Below, in pieces: positions 8,421 to 16,027 of a stretch of DNA of 64,000 bases. The DNA comes from Granulicella paludicola (GTDB lineage: Bacteria > Acidobacteriota > Terriglobia > Terriglobales > Acidobacteriaceae): assembly GCF_025685545.1 (NCBI RefSeq), contig NZ_JAGSYC010000023.1:407243-471242 (forward strand), in the 5' to 3' direction. A program made the translations under genes and the position numbers. The notes beneath the pieces are model-generated. The model saw only the letters and a program-made list of their open reading frames with translations. It was not told the origin of the DNA and made no database searches. Numbering within the stretch: the stretch's first letter is position 1; each line of letters opens with the position of its first letter.

Positions 8421-8504
8421 ATGAGCACTCTGCGTCATCATCATGGGCACCACCATCACCACGCAAACAATGCGTCGGCGGCTGTGTCCGGTGTGGCGAA
8501 GTAA
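8421..8504 (+). CDS. hisL: Histidine operon leader peptide
   Basis: A 27-residue ORF starting MSTLRHHHGHHHHH, that is eight histidine codons (CAT CAT CAT GGG CAC CAC CAT CAC CAC) within nine, then a short A/N/S/V-rich tail and TAA. It is followed 36 nt later by a strong terminator hairpin and then by hisI and the rest of the his genes. This is the layout of ribosome-mediated attenuation: a ribosome stalled at His codons when charged His-tRNA is short would favour readthrough. No ribosome-binding site is visible, and the predicted transcription start almost coincides with the ATG, so it may be translated as a leaderless message. The antiterminator pairing was not worked out. Confidence 0.9.
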   Translation: MSTLRHHHGHHHHHANNASAAVSGVAK

Positions 8505-8540
8505 GCAAGAGAGAACGCCCAACAGGATTCAAGAAGAACC

Positions 8541-8580
8541 AAAGCCCGCTGACGCGCATACCGCGAGCGGGCTTTTCTGT
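8541..8580 (+). terminator. his attenuator terminator
   Basis: A 9-bp perfect stem, AAGCCCGCT (8542-8550) with AGCGGGCTT (8566-8574), extended inside by CGCG/CGCG pairing, then TTTTCTGT. It stands between the His-rich leader peptide and hisI, as expected for the attenuator. Confidence 0.88.
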
Positions 8581-8633
8581 GTGCGGGTACTGCGCGTATG
8601 GCGACAACTGAGAGAGACCGAAGGGGAGTGACG

Positions 8634-8963
8634 ATGGCAGACGCGGTAGAGATCAACTTTGCGAAGGACGGCGGCATGGTCGCCGGGATTGTGCAGGATG
8701 CAGGTACGGGGCAGGTGTTGATGCTTGGGTTCCTGAACGAGCAGAGCTATGCCAAGACACTGGAGACCGGGTTTGTCACGTTCTGGTCGCGCACGCGGAG
8801 CAAGCTGTGGATGAAGGGTGAGACGAGCGGCAATCGACTGAAGGTGGTCGAGATGGCGACGGATTGCGATAACGACGCGCTGCTGTTCAAGGTGGTGGTC
8901 GAAGGCGATGGGCTGGTGTGCCACGAGGGCACGGTGAGCTGCTTTACGAAGCCGATTGTTTAG
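8634..8963 (+). CDS. hisI: Phosphoribosyl-AMP cyclohydrolase
   Basis: 109 residues from the ATG at 8634, which has GGGGAGTG upstream; an in-frame ATG at 8598 has none. HisI opens the purine ring of phosphoribosyl-AMP, the third step of histidine synthesis. The family signatures are present: VLMLGFLNEQSYAKTLETG, FWSRTRSKLWMKGETSGN, and metal-binding CDNDALLF and CHEGTVSCF. Only the HisI half exists; a fused HisE (pyrophosphohydrolase) domain is absent. First structural gene after the attenuator. Confidence 0.95.
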   Translation: MADAVEINFAKDGGMVAGIVQDAGTGQVLMLGFLNEQSYAKTLETGFVTFWSRTRSKLWMKGETSGNRLKVVEMATDCDNDALLFKVVVEGDGLVCHEGTVSCFTKPIV

Positions 8964-8964
8964 G

Positions 8965-9040
8965 AGTTGTCAGTTGTCCGTTCTCAGTTGTCAGAACGGA
9001 GCGACCTACTGAGAACTGACAACAGAAAACGGAGAACGAA
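8965..9040 (+). repeat. Class B heptamer inverted repeat (hisI-hisG spacer)
   Basis: Begins one base after the hisI stop codon. The left arm is built of degenerate heptamers (GTTGTCA, GTTGTCC, GTTCTCA, GTTGTCA) and the right arm of their complements (ACTGAGA, ACTGACA, ACGGAGA), so the whole can fold into a long imperfect hairpin. The end of the element (ACGGAGAACG) also supplies the likely ribosome-binding site for hisG. Confidence 0.85.
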
Positions 9041-9044
9041 AAGT

Positions 9045-9920
9045 ATGGCAAAGAAGCTGAAACTGGGAATTCCGAAGGGCAGTTTGCAGGACGCGACGAT
9101 TGCGTTATTTGAGCGTGCGGGCTGGCGGATCTATGCGAGTGGACGGAGCTACTTTCCGACGATCGACGATGTGGAGATCGAGTGCATGCTGGTGCGTGCG
9201 CAGGAGATGGCGCGGTATGTGGAGCATGGCGCGCTCGATGCCGGGCTGACCGGGAATGACTGGATTCTCGAGAACCAGAGCGACGTGGAGCGCGTGACGG
9301 CGCTGACGTATTCGAAGGCGAGCCGGACGAAGGTGAAGTGGGTGCTGGCGGTTCCGGAGGATTCTCCTTACCAGAAGCCCGAAGACCTGGCCGGCAAGAC
9401 GATCGCGACGGAGCTGGTGGAGTATTCGAAGCGCTACTTTGCGGAGAAGAATATCCCGGTGAAGGTGGAGTTCAGCTGGGGTGCGACGGAAGTGAAGCCG
9501 CCGACGCTGGCCGATGCGATCGTCGAGGTAACGGAGACGGGATCGAGCCTGCGGGCGAATCGGCTGCGGATCATCGAGACGCTGATGGAGAGCGAGACGC
9601 AGTTCATCGCGAACAGGAAGGCCTGGGCGGACGATTGGAAGCGCAGCAAGATTGAGACGCTGAGCCTGATGCTGAACGGCGCGATGGATGCTCAGAACCA
9701 GGTGGGCCTGATGCTGAATGTGAAGCGCGCGGACCTGGACCAGGTGCTGAGCGTGCTGCCTGCGCTGAATTCGCCGACGATCAGCGAGCTTCGCGATAAG
9801 GAGTGGGTCGCGCTGAATACGATTCTCGAGAGCCATACGGTGCGCGACGTGATTCCGAAGCTGAAGGCTGCGGGCGGCGCGGGCATTGTGGAGTATCCGC
9901 TGAGCAAGGTTGTTCTGTAA
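9045..9920 (+). CDS. hisG: ATP phosphoribosyltransferase, long form
   Basis: 291 residues. The first enzyme of histidine synthesis: ATP + PRPP to phosphoribosyl-ATP. Motifs include [22 protein letters not shown] at the start, the GLTGNDWI loop, and the PRPP-binding loop [14 protein letters not shown]. The length and the C-terminal 75 residues ([20 protein letters not shown]...) show it is the long form with its own ACT-like regulatory domain, so histidine feedback without HisZ. The start is the ATG at 9045; reading further upstream would run through a repeat element. Confidence 0.95.
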   Translation: MAKKLKLGIPKGSLQDATIALFERAGWRIYASGRSYFPTIDDVEIECMLVRAQEMARYVEHGALDAGLTGNDWILENQSDVERVTALTYSKASRTKVKWVLAVPEDSPYQKPEDLAGKTIATELVEYSKRYFAEKNIPVKVEFSWGATEVKPPTLADAIVEVTETGSSLRANRLRIIETLMESETQFIANRKAWADDWKRSKIETLSLMLNGAMDAQNQVGLMLNVKRADLDQVLSVLPALNSPTISELRDKEWVALNTILESHTVRDVIPKLKAAGGAGIVEYPLSKVVL

Positions 9921-9944
9921 GTTTCGAACGAAGAGGTTAAGGCG

Positions 9945-10340
9945 ATGAAGATTGCGTTTCTAGTCATTCTGATTTTGGCTGCGATGGTGCCGCTGGTGCG
10001 GTTTCTGCTACAGCGTTCGCGTGAGCAGAAGGCACAGAAGGACGGCCTGGTGCTGTATGCCACGGTGATCTCGCTGGAGCCGGTGAAGGTGTTTGGCAAG
10101 CCATCGCCGGTGATGAAGATCAAGATGTGGGTGCAGCAGCCGGGCGGTGAGCGACGCGAGGTTTCGCTGAGCAGCCGGATTGCAGCTGGGCAGAATGTGG
10201 CTCCGGGCGTGATGCTGCCGGTGGTCGTTGACACGAAGGACCCGAAGAAAATCTATCCGGCCGGGCCTGATGCGATGAAGCGCGTGGTGCTGACGGGTTC
10301 GCGGGAGCAGCGTCGCATGATGAAGAAGCAGGGGATGTGA
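9945..10340 (+). CDS. Membrane-anchored protein of unknown function in his operon
   Basis: 131 residues. One N-terminal membrane helix (MKIAFLVILILAAMVPLVRF), a short basic linker, then a soluble domain of about 90 residues with several beta-type stretches (GLVLYATVISLEPVKVFGKP, VMLPVVVDTKDPKKIYP) and a basic tail (REQRRMMKKQGM). It lies 24 bp after hisG and its TGA overlaps the hisD ATG by one base, so it is translated as part of the operon. I recognise no family; a role in histidine synthesis is not implied by sequence. Confidence 0.75.
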   Translation: MKIAFLVILILAAMVPLVRFLLQRSREQKAQKDGLVLYATVISLEPVKVFGKPSPVMKIKMWVQQPGGERREVSLSSRIAAGQNVAPGVMLPVVVDTKDPKKIYPAGPDAMKRVVLTGSREQRRMMKKQGM

Positions 10341-11614
10341 TGAAGATTGTGCAGACGTTCGGCGAAACAGCGGCGGCAGCCGAGGCTGCGATTGTGCAGC
10401 TGGAGCAGCGCGGCGCCACGAACACGGCGAAGGTCGATGGCGTGGTGCAGGAGATTCTGGCAGATGTGCGCGCGCGTGGCGACCAGGCTGTTCGTTCGTA
10501 CTCGGCGAAGTTCGATGGACTGGGCGATGAGACGCCTCTGCTGGTAAGCCGCGAAGAGATGCAGGCGGCGTGGGACGAGACCAGCGAAGAGTTGAAGGCG
10601 GCGATGCGGCTGGCGCAGGCGAACATCCGCGCGTTTGCAGAGAAGCAGCTGCCGCGTGCGTGGAGCTTTCGGCCGAGCGAAGGGATGGAGGTTGGGCAGA
10701 TCATTCGACCGCTGGGCAGCGTAGGCTGCTATGTGCCGGGCGGAAGGTATCCGCTGCCAAGCACGCTGCTGATGACAGTGACTCCGGCGCAGGTGGCGGG
10801 TGTGGAGCGCATCGTGGTGTGCTCGCCGAAGCCAGCGCGCGAGACGCTGGCGGCTGCGTGGATTGCAACGCATGAGGCTGCGGGCGTGGTCGAGGTGTAT
10901 CGCGTGGGCGGGGCGCAGGCTGTCGCCGCGATGGCTTACGGCACCGAGACGATTGGCGCAGTCGACAAGATCGTCGGGCCGGGAAATCTTTATGTAACGG
11001 CGGCGAAGGTGGCGGTGTCGCAGGAGACGGGCATCGATATGCCGGCGGGGCCGACGGAGATTGTGGTGACGAGCGAGGTCGGGGATGCTGCAGGCATTGC
11101 GGCGGATATGGTAGCGCAGGCTGAGCATGATCCGGAGGCGCTGGCTGTATTGATTACATCGCAGACGGCGTTGGCGGAGGCTGTGGCTGCGGAGGTCGAG
11201 AAGCAGGCTGCAGGCAACGAGATTGCGAAGCAGTCGCTGGCGGCGCAGGGCCACATCTTTGTGACGGAGAGCGCGGCAGAGGCCCAGGCGTTGACGAACC
11301 GACTGGCTCCAGAACATCTCACCGTGGATTCCGGCGCAGACGTGCGCTGGGTGAAGAATGCGGGCAGCGTCTTCATTGGCCACTATGCGCCGCAGTCAAT
11401 GGGCGACTACATCAGCGGGCCGAACCATGTGCTGCCGACGGGACGCAACGGTCGTGTGCGCGGTGGGCTCAGCGTCCTCGACTTTGTAAAGGTGATTACG
11501 GTGCAGCAGTACACGCAGGCTGCCCTGCGCGAGGTTGGTCCGCATACAATTGCGCTGGCTGAGGCAGAAGGTCTGGTCGGCCACGCGGAGAGCGTGAGAG
11601 TGAGGATGCGATGA
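10340..11614 (+). CDS. hisD: Histidinol dehydrogenase
   Basis: 424 residues. Performs the last two oxidations, L-histidinol to L-histidine, with NAD and a bound zinc. Visible signatures: IRPLGSVGCYVPGGRYPLPS, the AYGTETIGAVDKIVGPGN loop, MPAGPTEIVV, AEHDPEA (catalytic Glu-His region) and the APEHL segment. The start is the ATG at 10340, overlapping the previous stop; the alternative GTG is one codon earlier. Its end overlaps hisC by four bases. Confidence 0.96.
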   Translation: MKIVQTFGETAAAAEAAIVQLEQRGATNTAKVDGVVQEILADVRARGDQAVRSYSAKFDGLGDETPLLVSREEMQAAWDETSEELKAAMRLAQANIRAFAEKQLPRAWSFRPSEGMEVGQIIRPLGSVGCYVPGGRYPLPSTLLMTVTPAQVAGVERIVVCSPKPARETLAAAWIATHEAAGVVEVYRVGGAQAVAAMAYGTETIGAVDKIVGPGNLYVTAAKVAVSQETGIDMPAGPTEIVVTSEVGDAAGIAADMVAQAEHDPEALAVLITSQTALAEAVAAEVEKQAAGNEIAKQSLAAQGHIFVTESAAEAQALTNRLAPEHLTVDSGADVRWVKNAGSVFIGHYAPQSMGDYISGPNHVLPTGRNGRVRGGLSVLDFVKVITVQQYTQAALREVGPHTIALAEAEGLVGHAESVRVRMR

Positions 11615-12816
11615 GCGTTGCTTCGAAACTTGCTGCGGGCATTCCGCAGTCGTTGCTGGAGGAGTTGCGAGCGGTGGGTGGTCCGGATGAGGCAGAGATT
11701 CTGCACAGCCTGAGCCATCTGCCTGCGGCGATGCGCGCAGAGCCGCGTCGCGCGGTGCTGGCAATGCCGGAGTATCATCCGCCGCTGGCAGGCCGCGATG
11801 CACTACGACTGGACTTCAACGAGAACACGTTTGCACCAAGCCCTGCGGTGATTGAGGCGGTGCATGCGCTGACGGCTGAGTCGATGACGATCTATCCCGA
11901 GCGGCATGGCGTGGAGCAGATCGTCGCGAAAAAGTTTGGGCTGACGCCCGAGCAGGTGCTGCTGACGAATGGCGTGGACGAAGCGATCCATTTGATGGCC
12001 TGCACGTTTCTCGACGAGGGCGATGAGGCACTGATCTGTACGCCGACGTTCTTTATGTACGACGTTTCGATTGGCCTGATGACGAGCCAGTTGAAGCGTG
12101 TCCAGACGGACGATTCGATGGAGTTTCCGTTCGAGCGATTCATGGCGGCGATCACGCCGAAGACCAAGCTGATCATCGTAGCAAGCCCGAATAATCCGAC
12201 GGGTTCAACGGTGAGCCGCGAGCAGCTGCTTGCGATTGCGAAGGCTGCTCCGCAGGCCGTGATGATGGTGGATGAAGCGTACTTCCACTTCTTTGGTGAA
12301 TCGACGCTGGGCGACGTGGACGAGGTGCCTAATTTGATTGTCGCGCGGACGTTTTCGAAGGCGTATGGGCTGGCAAACCTGCGCATCGGCATGCTGGCTG
12401 GCGATGCTCGGCTGATTGGATATGTGCGCAAGGTGGCCTCGCCATACAACGTGAATGGTGTGGCGCTGGCGGTGCTGCCGGGTGCGCTGGCGGACGATGA
12501 ATATCTGAACTGGTATGTGGAGCAGGTGCATGCAGGCCGTGAGCGCGTGCAGGCGGCTCTGCAGGCGCTGAACGTGCGGACGTGGCCGAGTGCGGCGAAC
12601 TTCGTACTGCTGGATATCGGCGCGCGCCACAAGGAACTTTGCACGCGGATGCATGCCCATGGCGTGCTGCTGCGCGACCGCTCGGGCGATCCGGGATGCG
12701 AAGGGTATGTGCGGATCACGATCGGCGTGGAAGAGCAGGTAACGCGCGGGATTGCGGCGCTGGAGACGGTGCTGGAAGAGATGCAGTGGACGCCGGAAGA
12801 AGGTCGAGCCAGATGA
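11611..12816 (+). CDS. hisC: Histidinol-phosphate aminotransferase
   Basis: 401 residues, class I/II PLP aminotransferase converting imidazole-acetol phosphate to histidinol phosphate. RLDFNENTFAPSP is the substrate-side signature; VASPNNPTGS, VDEAYFHFFGE and the PLP lysine of ARTFSKAYGLANLRIG (Lys250) follow. The first about 55 residues form an extension not needed for the catalytic fold. A start at the ATG inside MPEYHPP (11764) would remove it, but the 4-bp ATGA overlap with hisD favours 11611. Overlaps the next small gene in the same manner. Confidence 0.94.
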   Translation: MSVASKLAAGIPQSLLEELRAVGGPDEAEILHSLSHLPAAMRAEPRRAVLAMPEYHPPLAGRDALRLDFNENTFAPSPAVIEAVHALTAESMTIYPERHGVEQIVAKKFGLTPEQVLLTNGVDEAIHLMACTFLDEGDEALICTPTFFMYDVSIGLMTSQLKRVQTDDSMEFPFERFMAAITPKTKLIIVASPNNPTGSTVSREQLLAIAKAAPQAVMMVDEAYFHFFGESTLGDVDEVPNLIVARTFSKAYGLANLRIGMLAGDARLIGYVRKVASPYNVNGVALAVLPGALADDEYLNWYVEQVHAGRERVQAALQALNVRTWPSAANFVLLDIGARHKELCTRMHAHGVLLRDRSGDPGCEGYVRITIGVEEQVTRGIAALETVLEEMQWTPEEGRAR

Positions 12817-13007
12817 TGTCGGAGCGCAGGAAGATCATGTTGCTGACGCTGACGGTGCCGTGGGTGGCGCTGGCAGCGGTGATGATCTCTCTGCATCTGC
12901 ATGGTGCGTTTTTGAAGGGACTGGTTGTGGGTTTTGCGCTGGCGATGGCAGTCCTGCTGGTGTACGTGGTGACGAAGATGGTGCAGTTGAAGCGGGGGCG
13001 GCGATGA
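12813..13007 (+). CDS. Small two-helix membrane protein in his operon
   Basis: 64 residues, too short to be recognised easily but tightly packed: its ATG overlaps the hisC TGA and its own TGA overlaps the next ATG. Two membrane helices (LLTLTVPWVALAAVMISLHL; GLVVGFALAMAVLLVYVVTK) between basic ends (MMSERRK, QLKRGRR). No known family recognised. Confidence 0.72.
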   Translation: MMSERRKIMLLTLTVPWVALAAVMISLHLHGAFLKGLVVGFALAMAVLLVYVVTKMVQLKRGRR

Positions 13008-13210
13008 ACGAGATCGATCCGCAACGGAAGAAGATCGCAGTGCTGGCGGTGTGCATCTGCACGCTGAACATGCCGTTTATGCTGCTGATGAAGCATAGCC
13101 AGGGGACGAGTTACTTTCCTGAGATGGTGGCTTTCTATGTGGCGGCAATGGCATTGCTGACTACCTACACGGTCAAAGAATTTTTGAAGTACAGGCGGAG
13201 TGGACGATGA
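13004..13210 (+). CDS. Small two-helix membrane protein in his operon
   Basis: 68 residues, overlapping both neighbours by four bases. Hydrophobic segments at about residues 11-29 ([19 protein letters not shown]) and 42-57 ([16 protein letters not shown]), then a basic tail [10 protein letters not shown]. Its size and layout resemble the preceding gene, so the pair could form a heteromer or be an old duplication; the sequences are not obviously alike. The overlap with hisB implies coupled translation. Confidence 0.72.
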   Translation: MNEIDPQRKKIAVLAVCICTLNMPFMLLMKHSQGTSYFPEMVAFYVAAMALLTTYTVKEFLKYRRSGR

Positions 13211-13833
13211 GCAATGGATTGAATGAGGCAGTGGCGACCGAGACCGGACGCGTTGGGACGATTGAGCGGAACACGCTGGAGACGAAGATCTCGCTGCGGT
13301 TGAATGTGGATGGCATGGGCACGTACACCGTGTCGACGGGCATCCGTTTCTTCGATCACATGCTGGAGAGCTTTGCCAAGCATGGCGGTTTCGACCTGAC
13401 GCTGAAGTGCGTGGGCGATCTCGACGTAGACCAGCACCACACAGTGGAAGATGTGGGCATCGCGCTGGGAGAGGCCTTTGCCGAGGCGCTTGGCGACAAG
13501 CGCGGGATTCTGCGCGCGGGCTACTTTGTGATGACGATGGATGAGACGCTCGCTGTGTGTGCTGTCGATCTATCGGGGCGCGTGGCCTGCGTGGTCGACG
13601 ATCAGTTGACAGCCCCGCTGGTGGGCGACCTGGTAACGGAACTGGTGCCGGACTTCTTCGATGGCTTTGCGCGGGGAGCAAAGTGCAACATCCATGTGAA
13701 GACGATGTACGGGCGGAACAACCATCACAAGATCGAGGCGATCTTCAAGGCGTTCGCTCGGGCGATGCGTGGTGCGTGCTCGAAGGACGAACGGATGAAA
13801 GAGCTGTTGCCGAGTACGAAGGGCTTGCTGTAG
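13207..13833 (+). CDS. hisB: Imidazoleglycerol-phosphate dehydratase
   Basis: 208 residues, the monofunctional form. Dehydrates imidazole glycerol phosphate to imidazole acetol phosphate using two manganese ions. Metal motifs are the two HHs: [18 protein letters not shown] and [34 protein letters not shown] and an SGR segment also match. There is no fused histidinol-phosphatase domain, so that phosphatase must be encoded elsewhere. Confidence 0.96.
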   Translation: MSNGLNEAVATETGRVGTIERNTLETKISLRLNVDGMGTYTVSTGIRFFDHMLESFAKHGGFDLTLKCVGDLDVDQHHTVEDVGIALGEAFAEALGDKRGILRAGYFVMTMDETLAVCAVDLSGRVACVVDDQLTAPLVGDLVTELVPDFFDGFARGAKCNIHVKTMYGRNNHHKIEAIFKAFARAMRGACSKDERMKELLPSTKGLL

Positions 13834-13868
13834 TTCCAAACCTAAAGAAAGAGCATAGAGGTCACGTG

Positions 13869-14141
13869 ATGGAAGAAGCCCCTCAATGGCGAAAGAGTGT
13901 TGCCCTAACAGGCATGGTGCTTGTCGGCTTGAACCCTATTTATTGGATTCTAGCCCTCAACATTGAGGGACGATTTAATCTCTCCGATCGCGTCTTCGGC
14001 GATCTCATACTGACGGGTGTGCTGATAGGGATAATTTCCCTCTCTTTCAGTTTCTTCGCAACAGGCATGAGGCGCGCCTTGCTGATTGTGCTTGCACTTC
14101 TTGAAATGTTTTTATGGTCGTTTATGGCGGTGGGAATGTGA
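13869..14141 (+). CDS. Membrane protein of unknown function in his operon
   Basis: 90 residues with three membrane segments (SVALTGMVLVGLNPIYWILA; LILTGVLIGIISLSFSFFA; ALLIVLALLEMFLWSFMAVG). GAGGTCACGTG before the ATG at 13869 is an acceptable binding site. It is visibly more A+T-rich than hisB and hisH around it, which suggests later insertion into the operon. Its stop overlaps a GTG that I take as the hisH start. No family recognised. Confidence 0.65.
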   Translation: MEEAPQWRKSVALTGMVLVGLNPIYWILALNIEGRFNLSDRVFGDLILTGVLIGIISLSFSFFATGMRRALLIVLALLEMFLWSFMAVGM

Positions 14142-14749
14142 TCGCTGTCATCGACTATAAAGCGGGCAATCTTACAAGCGTCGTCAAGGCACTGCGCTTT
14201 CTCGGTGCGGACGATGTTGTCGTCACGCAGTCGCATGAGGATGTGCTGAAGGCAGACAAGATTGTGCTGCCGGGTGTGGGGCACTTTCAGGCTACGCAGC
14301 TGCTGGAGGACCTGCGGCTGACGCAGGCGACGCGCGAAGCCGTAGCGAAGGGTACACCATTCCTCGGCATCTGTGTTGGCTTGCAGTGGCTATATGAGGG
14401 GTCGACGGAGGCTCCGGGGACAGCTGGGCTGGGGCACTTTGCTGGGCAGTGTGAGCGGTTCCCTGCTGTGTATGAAGGCGAGGAGTTGAAGTCCCCGCAT
14501 GTGGGGTGGAACTCTCTCGAAGAGGTGCGGGCGGATTCGCGGCTGCTGCGCGGCGTGAAGCCGGGGAGCTTTGTGTACTACACGCATAGCTGGCGTGCTC
14601 CGGTGAGTGCGGACACGGCGGCGAGCACGCTGTATGGCGGCGCGTTTACCGGAGCCGTGGAGCGCGGCAATGTGATGGGCGTGCAGTTTCATCCGGAGAA
14701 AAGTGCGGAGACCGGGCTGAAGGTGTTGAATAATTTTCTGGAGTTATAG
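14138..14749 (+). CDS. hisH: Imidazole glycerol phosphate synthase, glutamine amidotransferase subunit
   Basis: 203 residues from a GTG at 14138 (GTGA overlap with the previous stop, product starting MIAVIDYKAGNL as in other HisH). An ATG at 14114 would add eight residues unlike the family. HisH hydrolyses glutamine and channels ammonia to HisF. The triad is readable: nucleophile Cys in FLGICVGLQWL, and HPEK near the C-terminus (VMGVQFHPEKS). PGVGHF supplies the oxyanion region. Confidence 0.94.
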   Translation: MIAVIDYKAGNLTSVVKALRFLGADDVVVTQSHEDVLKADKIVLPGVGHFQATQLLEDLRLTQATREAVAKGTPFLGICVGLQWLYEGSTEAPGTAGLGHFAGQCERFPAVYEGEELKSPHVGWNSLEEVRADSRLLRGVKPGSFVYYTHSWRAPVSADTAASTLYGGAFTGAVERGNVMGVQFHPEKSAETGLKVLNNFLEL

Positions 14750-14764
14750 AGTCAAGCGAGAAGA

Positions 14765-15172
14765 ATGCAGACGGTGATCAGATATGAAAATGTCGTGAAG
14801 GAGATGCTGATCCAACTCCCCGCGCTCATCATCTTCGATGAGGAGCAGCACCTCGGGATGATTGAGGATAATCTCGATCTTGCTTACGTCATATTTGGAT
14901 CGCTTCTGGTTCCTTTTCTTGAATCCGCAATTGCTCGTGGCGATAAAGAAACGCTGCGACAGGGTTGCAACTTCCTTGAGCAGATATCTGCGGATTCACG
15001 ACAAGACTTGGCACTTGAGAATCTGATTGGCGTTGAGATAGGCGAGTGGTTGGAATTTGTTTGCGGAGAAAGTGTTATCGCATCTCTTCTCGGAGAAGAG
15101 ACGAAACGAGTTTGTAATTATGTACCCGGACTGGCAACACAAAGACGAATGCTAAAGGGGTTGCCATGCTGA
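14765..15172 (+). CDS. Unknown cytoplasmic protein between hisH and hisF
   Basis: 135 residues, acidic and mostly helical in appearance ([66 protein letters not shown]). No signal peptide or membrane segment. It resembles small all-helical immunity-type or regulatory proteins in general look only; I do not recognise a family. It is more A+T-rich than its neighbours and sits where hisA usually stands; its last 7 bp overlap hisF. Confidence 0.7.
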   Translation: MQTVIRYENVVKEMLIQLPALIIFDEEQHLGMIEDNLDLAYVIFGSLLVPFLESAIARGDKETLRQGCNFLEQISADSRQDLALENLIGVEIGEWLEFVCGESVIASLLGEETKRVCNYVPGLATQRRMLKGLPC

Positions 15173-15936
15173 CGAAACGAGTGATTGCCTGCCTGGATGT
15201 TCGCGGCGGCCGAGTGGTGAAGGGGATTCAGTTCGTCGATATCGTCGATGCGGGCGATCCGGCGGAGCTGGCGCATCGCCATGCGGCGGCGGGTGCGGAT
15301 GAGATCGTGCTGCTCGACATTACCGCGACGCATGAGGGTCGCGGCACGCTGATCGATACGGTGAGGCGCACGGCGGAGAAGTTGTTTGTACCGTTCACGG
15401 TCGGCGGTGGCATTCGCTCAGCCGAAGATGCGGAGGCTGTGTTCACTGCGGGCGCGGACAAGGTCTCTATCAACAGCTCGGCGATTGCGCGGCCGGAGTT
15501 GATTGGGGAGATTGGTTCGAGCTTCGGGGCGCAGGCGGTGATCGTGGCGATCGATGCTCGGCGCGGCCCGAACGGTGTGAGCGATGCCGAGGTGTATGTC
15601 AGTGGCGGGCGCAAGCCGACCGGGCGGAATGTAGTGGAGTGGGCGCGCGAGGCGGAGCAGCGCGGGGCGGGCGAGATTCTGTTGACCTCGATGGATACGG
15701 ATGGGATGCGCAATGGATTCGATTGCGAGCTGACGCGCGCGGTGAGCGAGGCTGTGCAGATTCCGGTGATCGCGAGTGGTGGCGCTGGCAGCGCTGCGCA
15801 CTTTGCGGAAGTCTTCAAGCTGGGTAAGGCGGATGCGGCGCTGGCGGCGAGCATCTTCCACTTTGGCGTGACGGATTCGCGTGCGCTGAAGGCGGAGGTC
15901 GCGGCGGCGGGCGTGGCGATGCGGCTGCCTTGCTAG
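15166..15936 (+). CDS. hisF: Imidazole glycerol phosphate synthase, cyclase subunit
   Basis: 256 residues, a TIM barrel that joins ammonia from HisH to PRFAR, giving imidazole glycerol phosphate and [25 protein letters not shown] carries the first catalytic Asp (Asp11), [10 protein letters not shown] the second. Phosphate-binding loops [11 protein letters not shown] and [14 protein letters not shown] are present. Last his gene of the operon; no clear terminator follows. Confidence 0.95.
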   Translation: MLTKRVIACLDVRGGRVVKGIQFVDIVDAGDPAELAHRHAAAGADEIVLLDITATHEGRGTLIDTVRRTAEKLFVPFTVGGGIRSAEDAEAVFTAGADKVSINSSAIARPELIGEIGSSFGAQAVIVAIDARRGPNGVSDAEVYVSGGRKPTGRNVVEWAREAEQRGAGEILLTSMDTDGMRNGFDCELTRAVSEAVQIPVIASGGAGSAAHFAEVFKLGKADAALAASIFHFGVTDSRALKAEVAAAGVAMRLPC

Positions 15937-16027
15937 AGTGGTAGCGCAAGCCTCCTCCATCCCACCTTAGCGATGATGAGGTCGTCGCGAAGATGGGGCA
16001 CCCAGAGGTTAGGGTTACACTGTGGCG

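Noticed and set aside
8965..9044. Longer hisG reading frame starting at 8967
   Set aside because: It would translate a class B repeat element; the family N-terminus begins at [12 protein letters not shown].
14114..14140. ATG at 14114 as hisH start
   Set aside because: Adds residues unlike other HisH and overlaps the previous gene by 28 bases; the GTG at 14138 gives the usual start.
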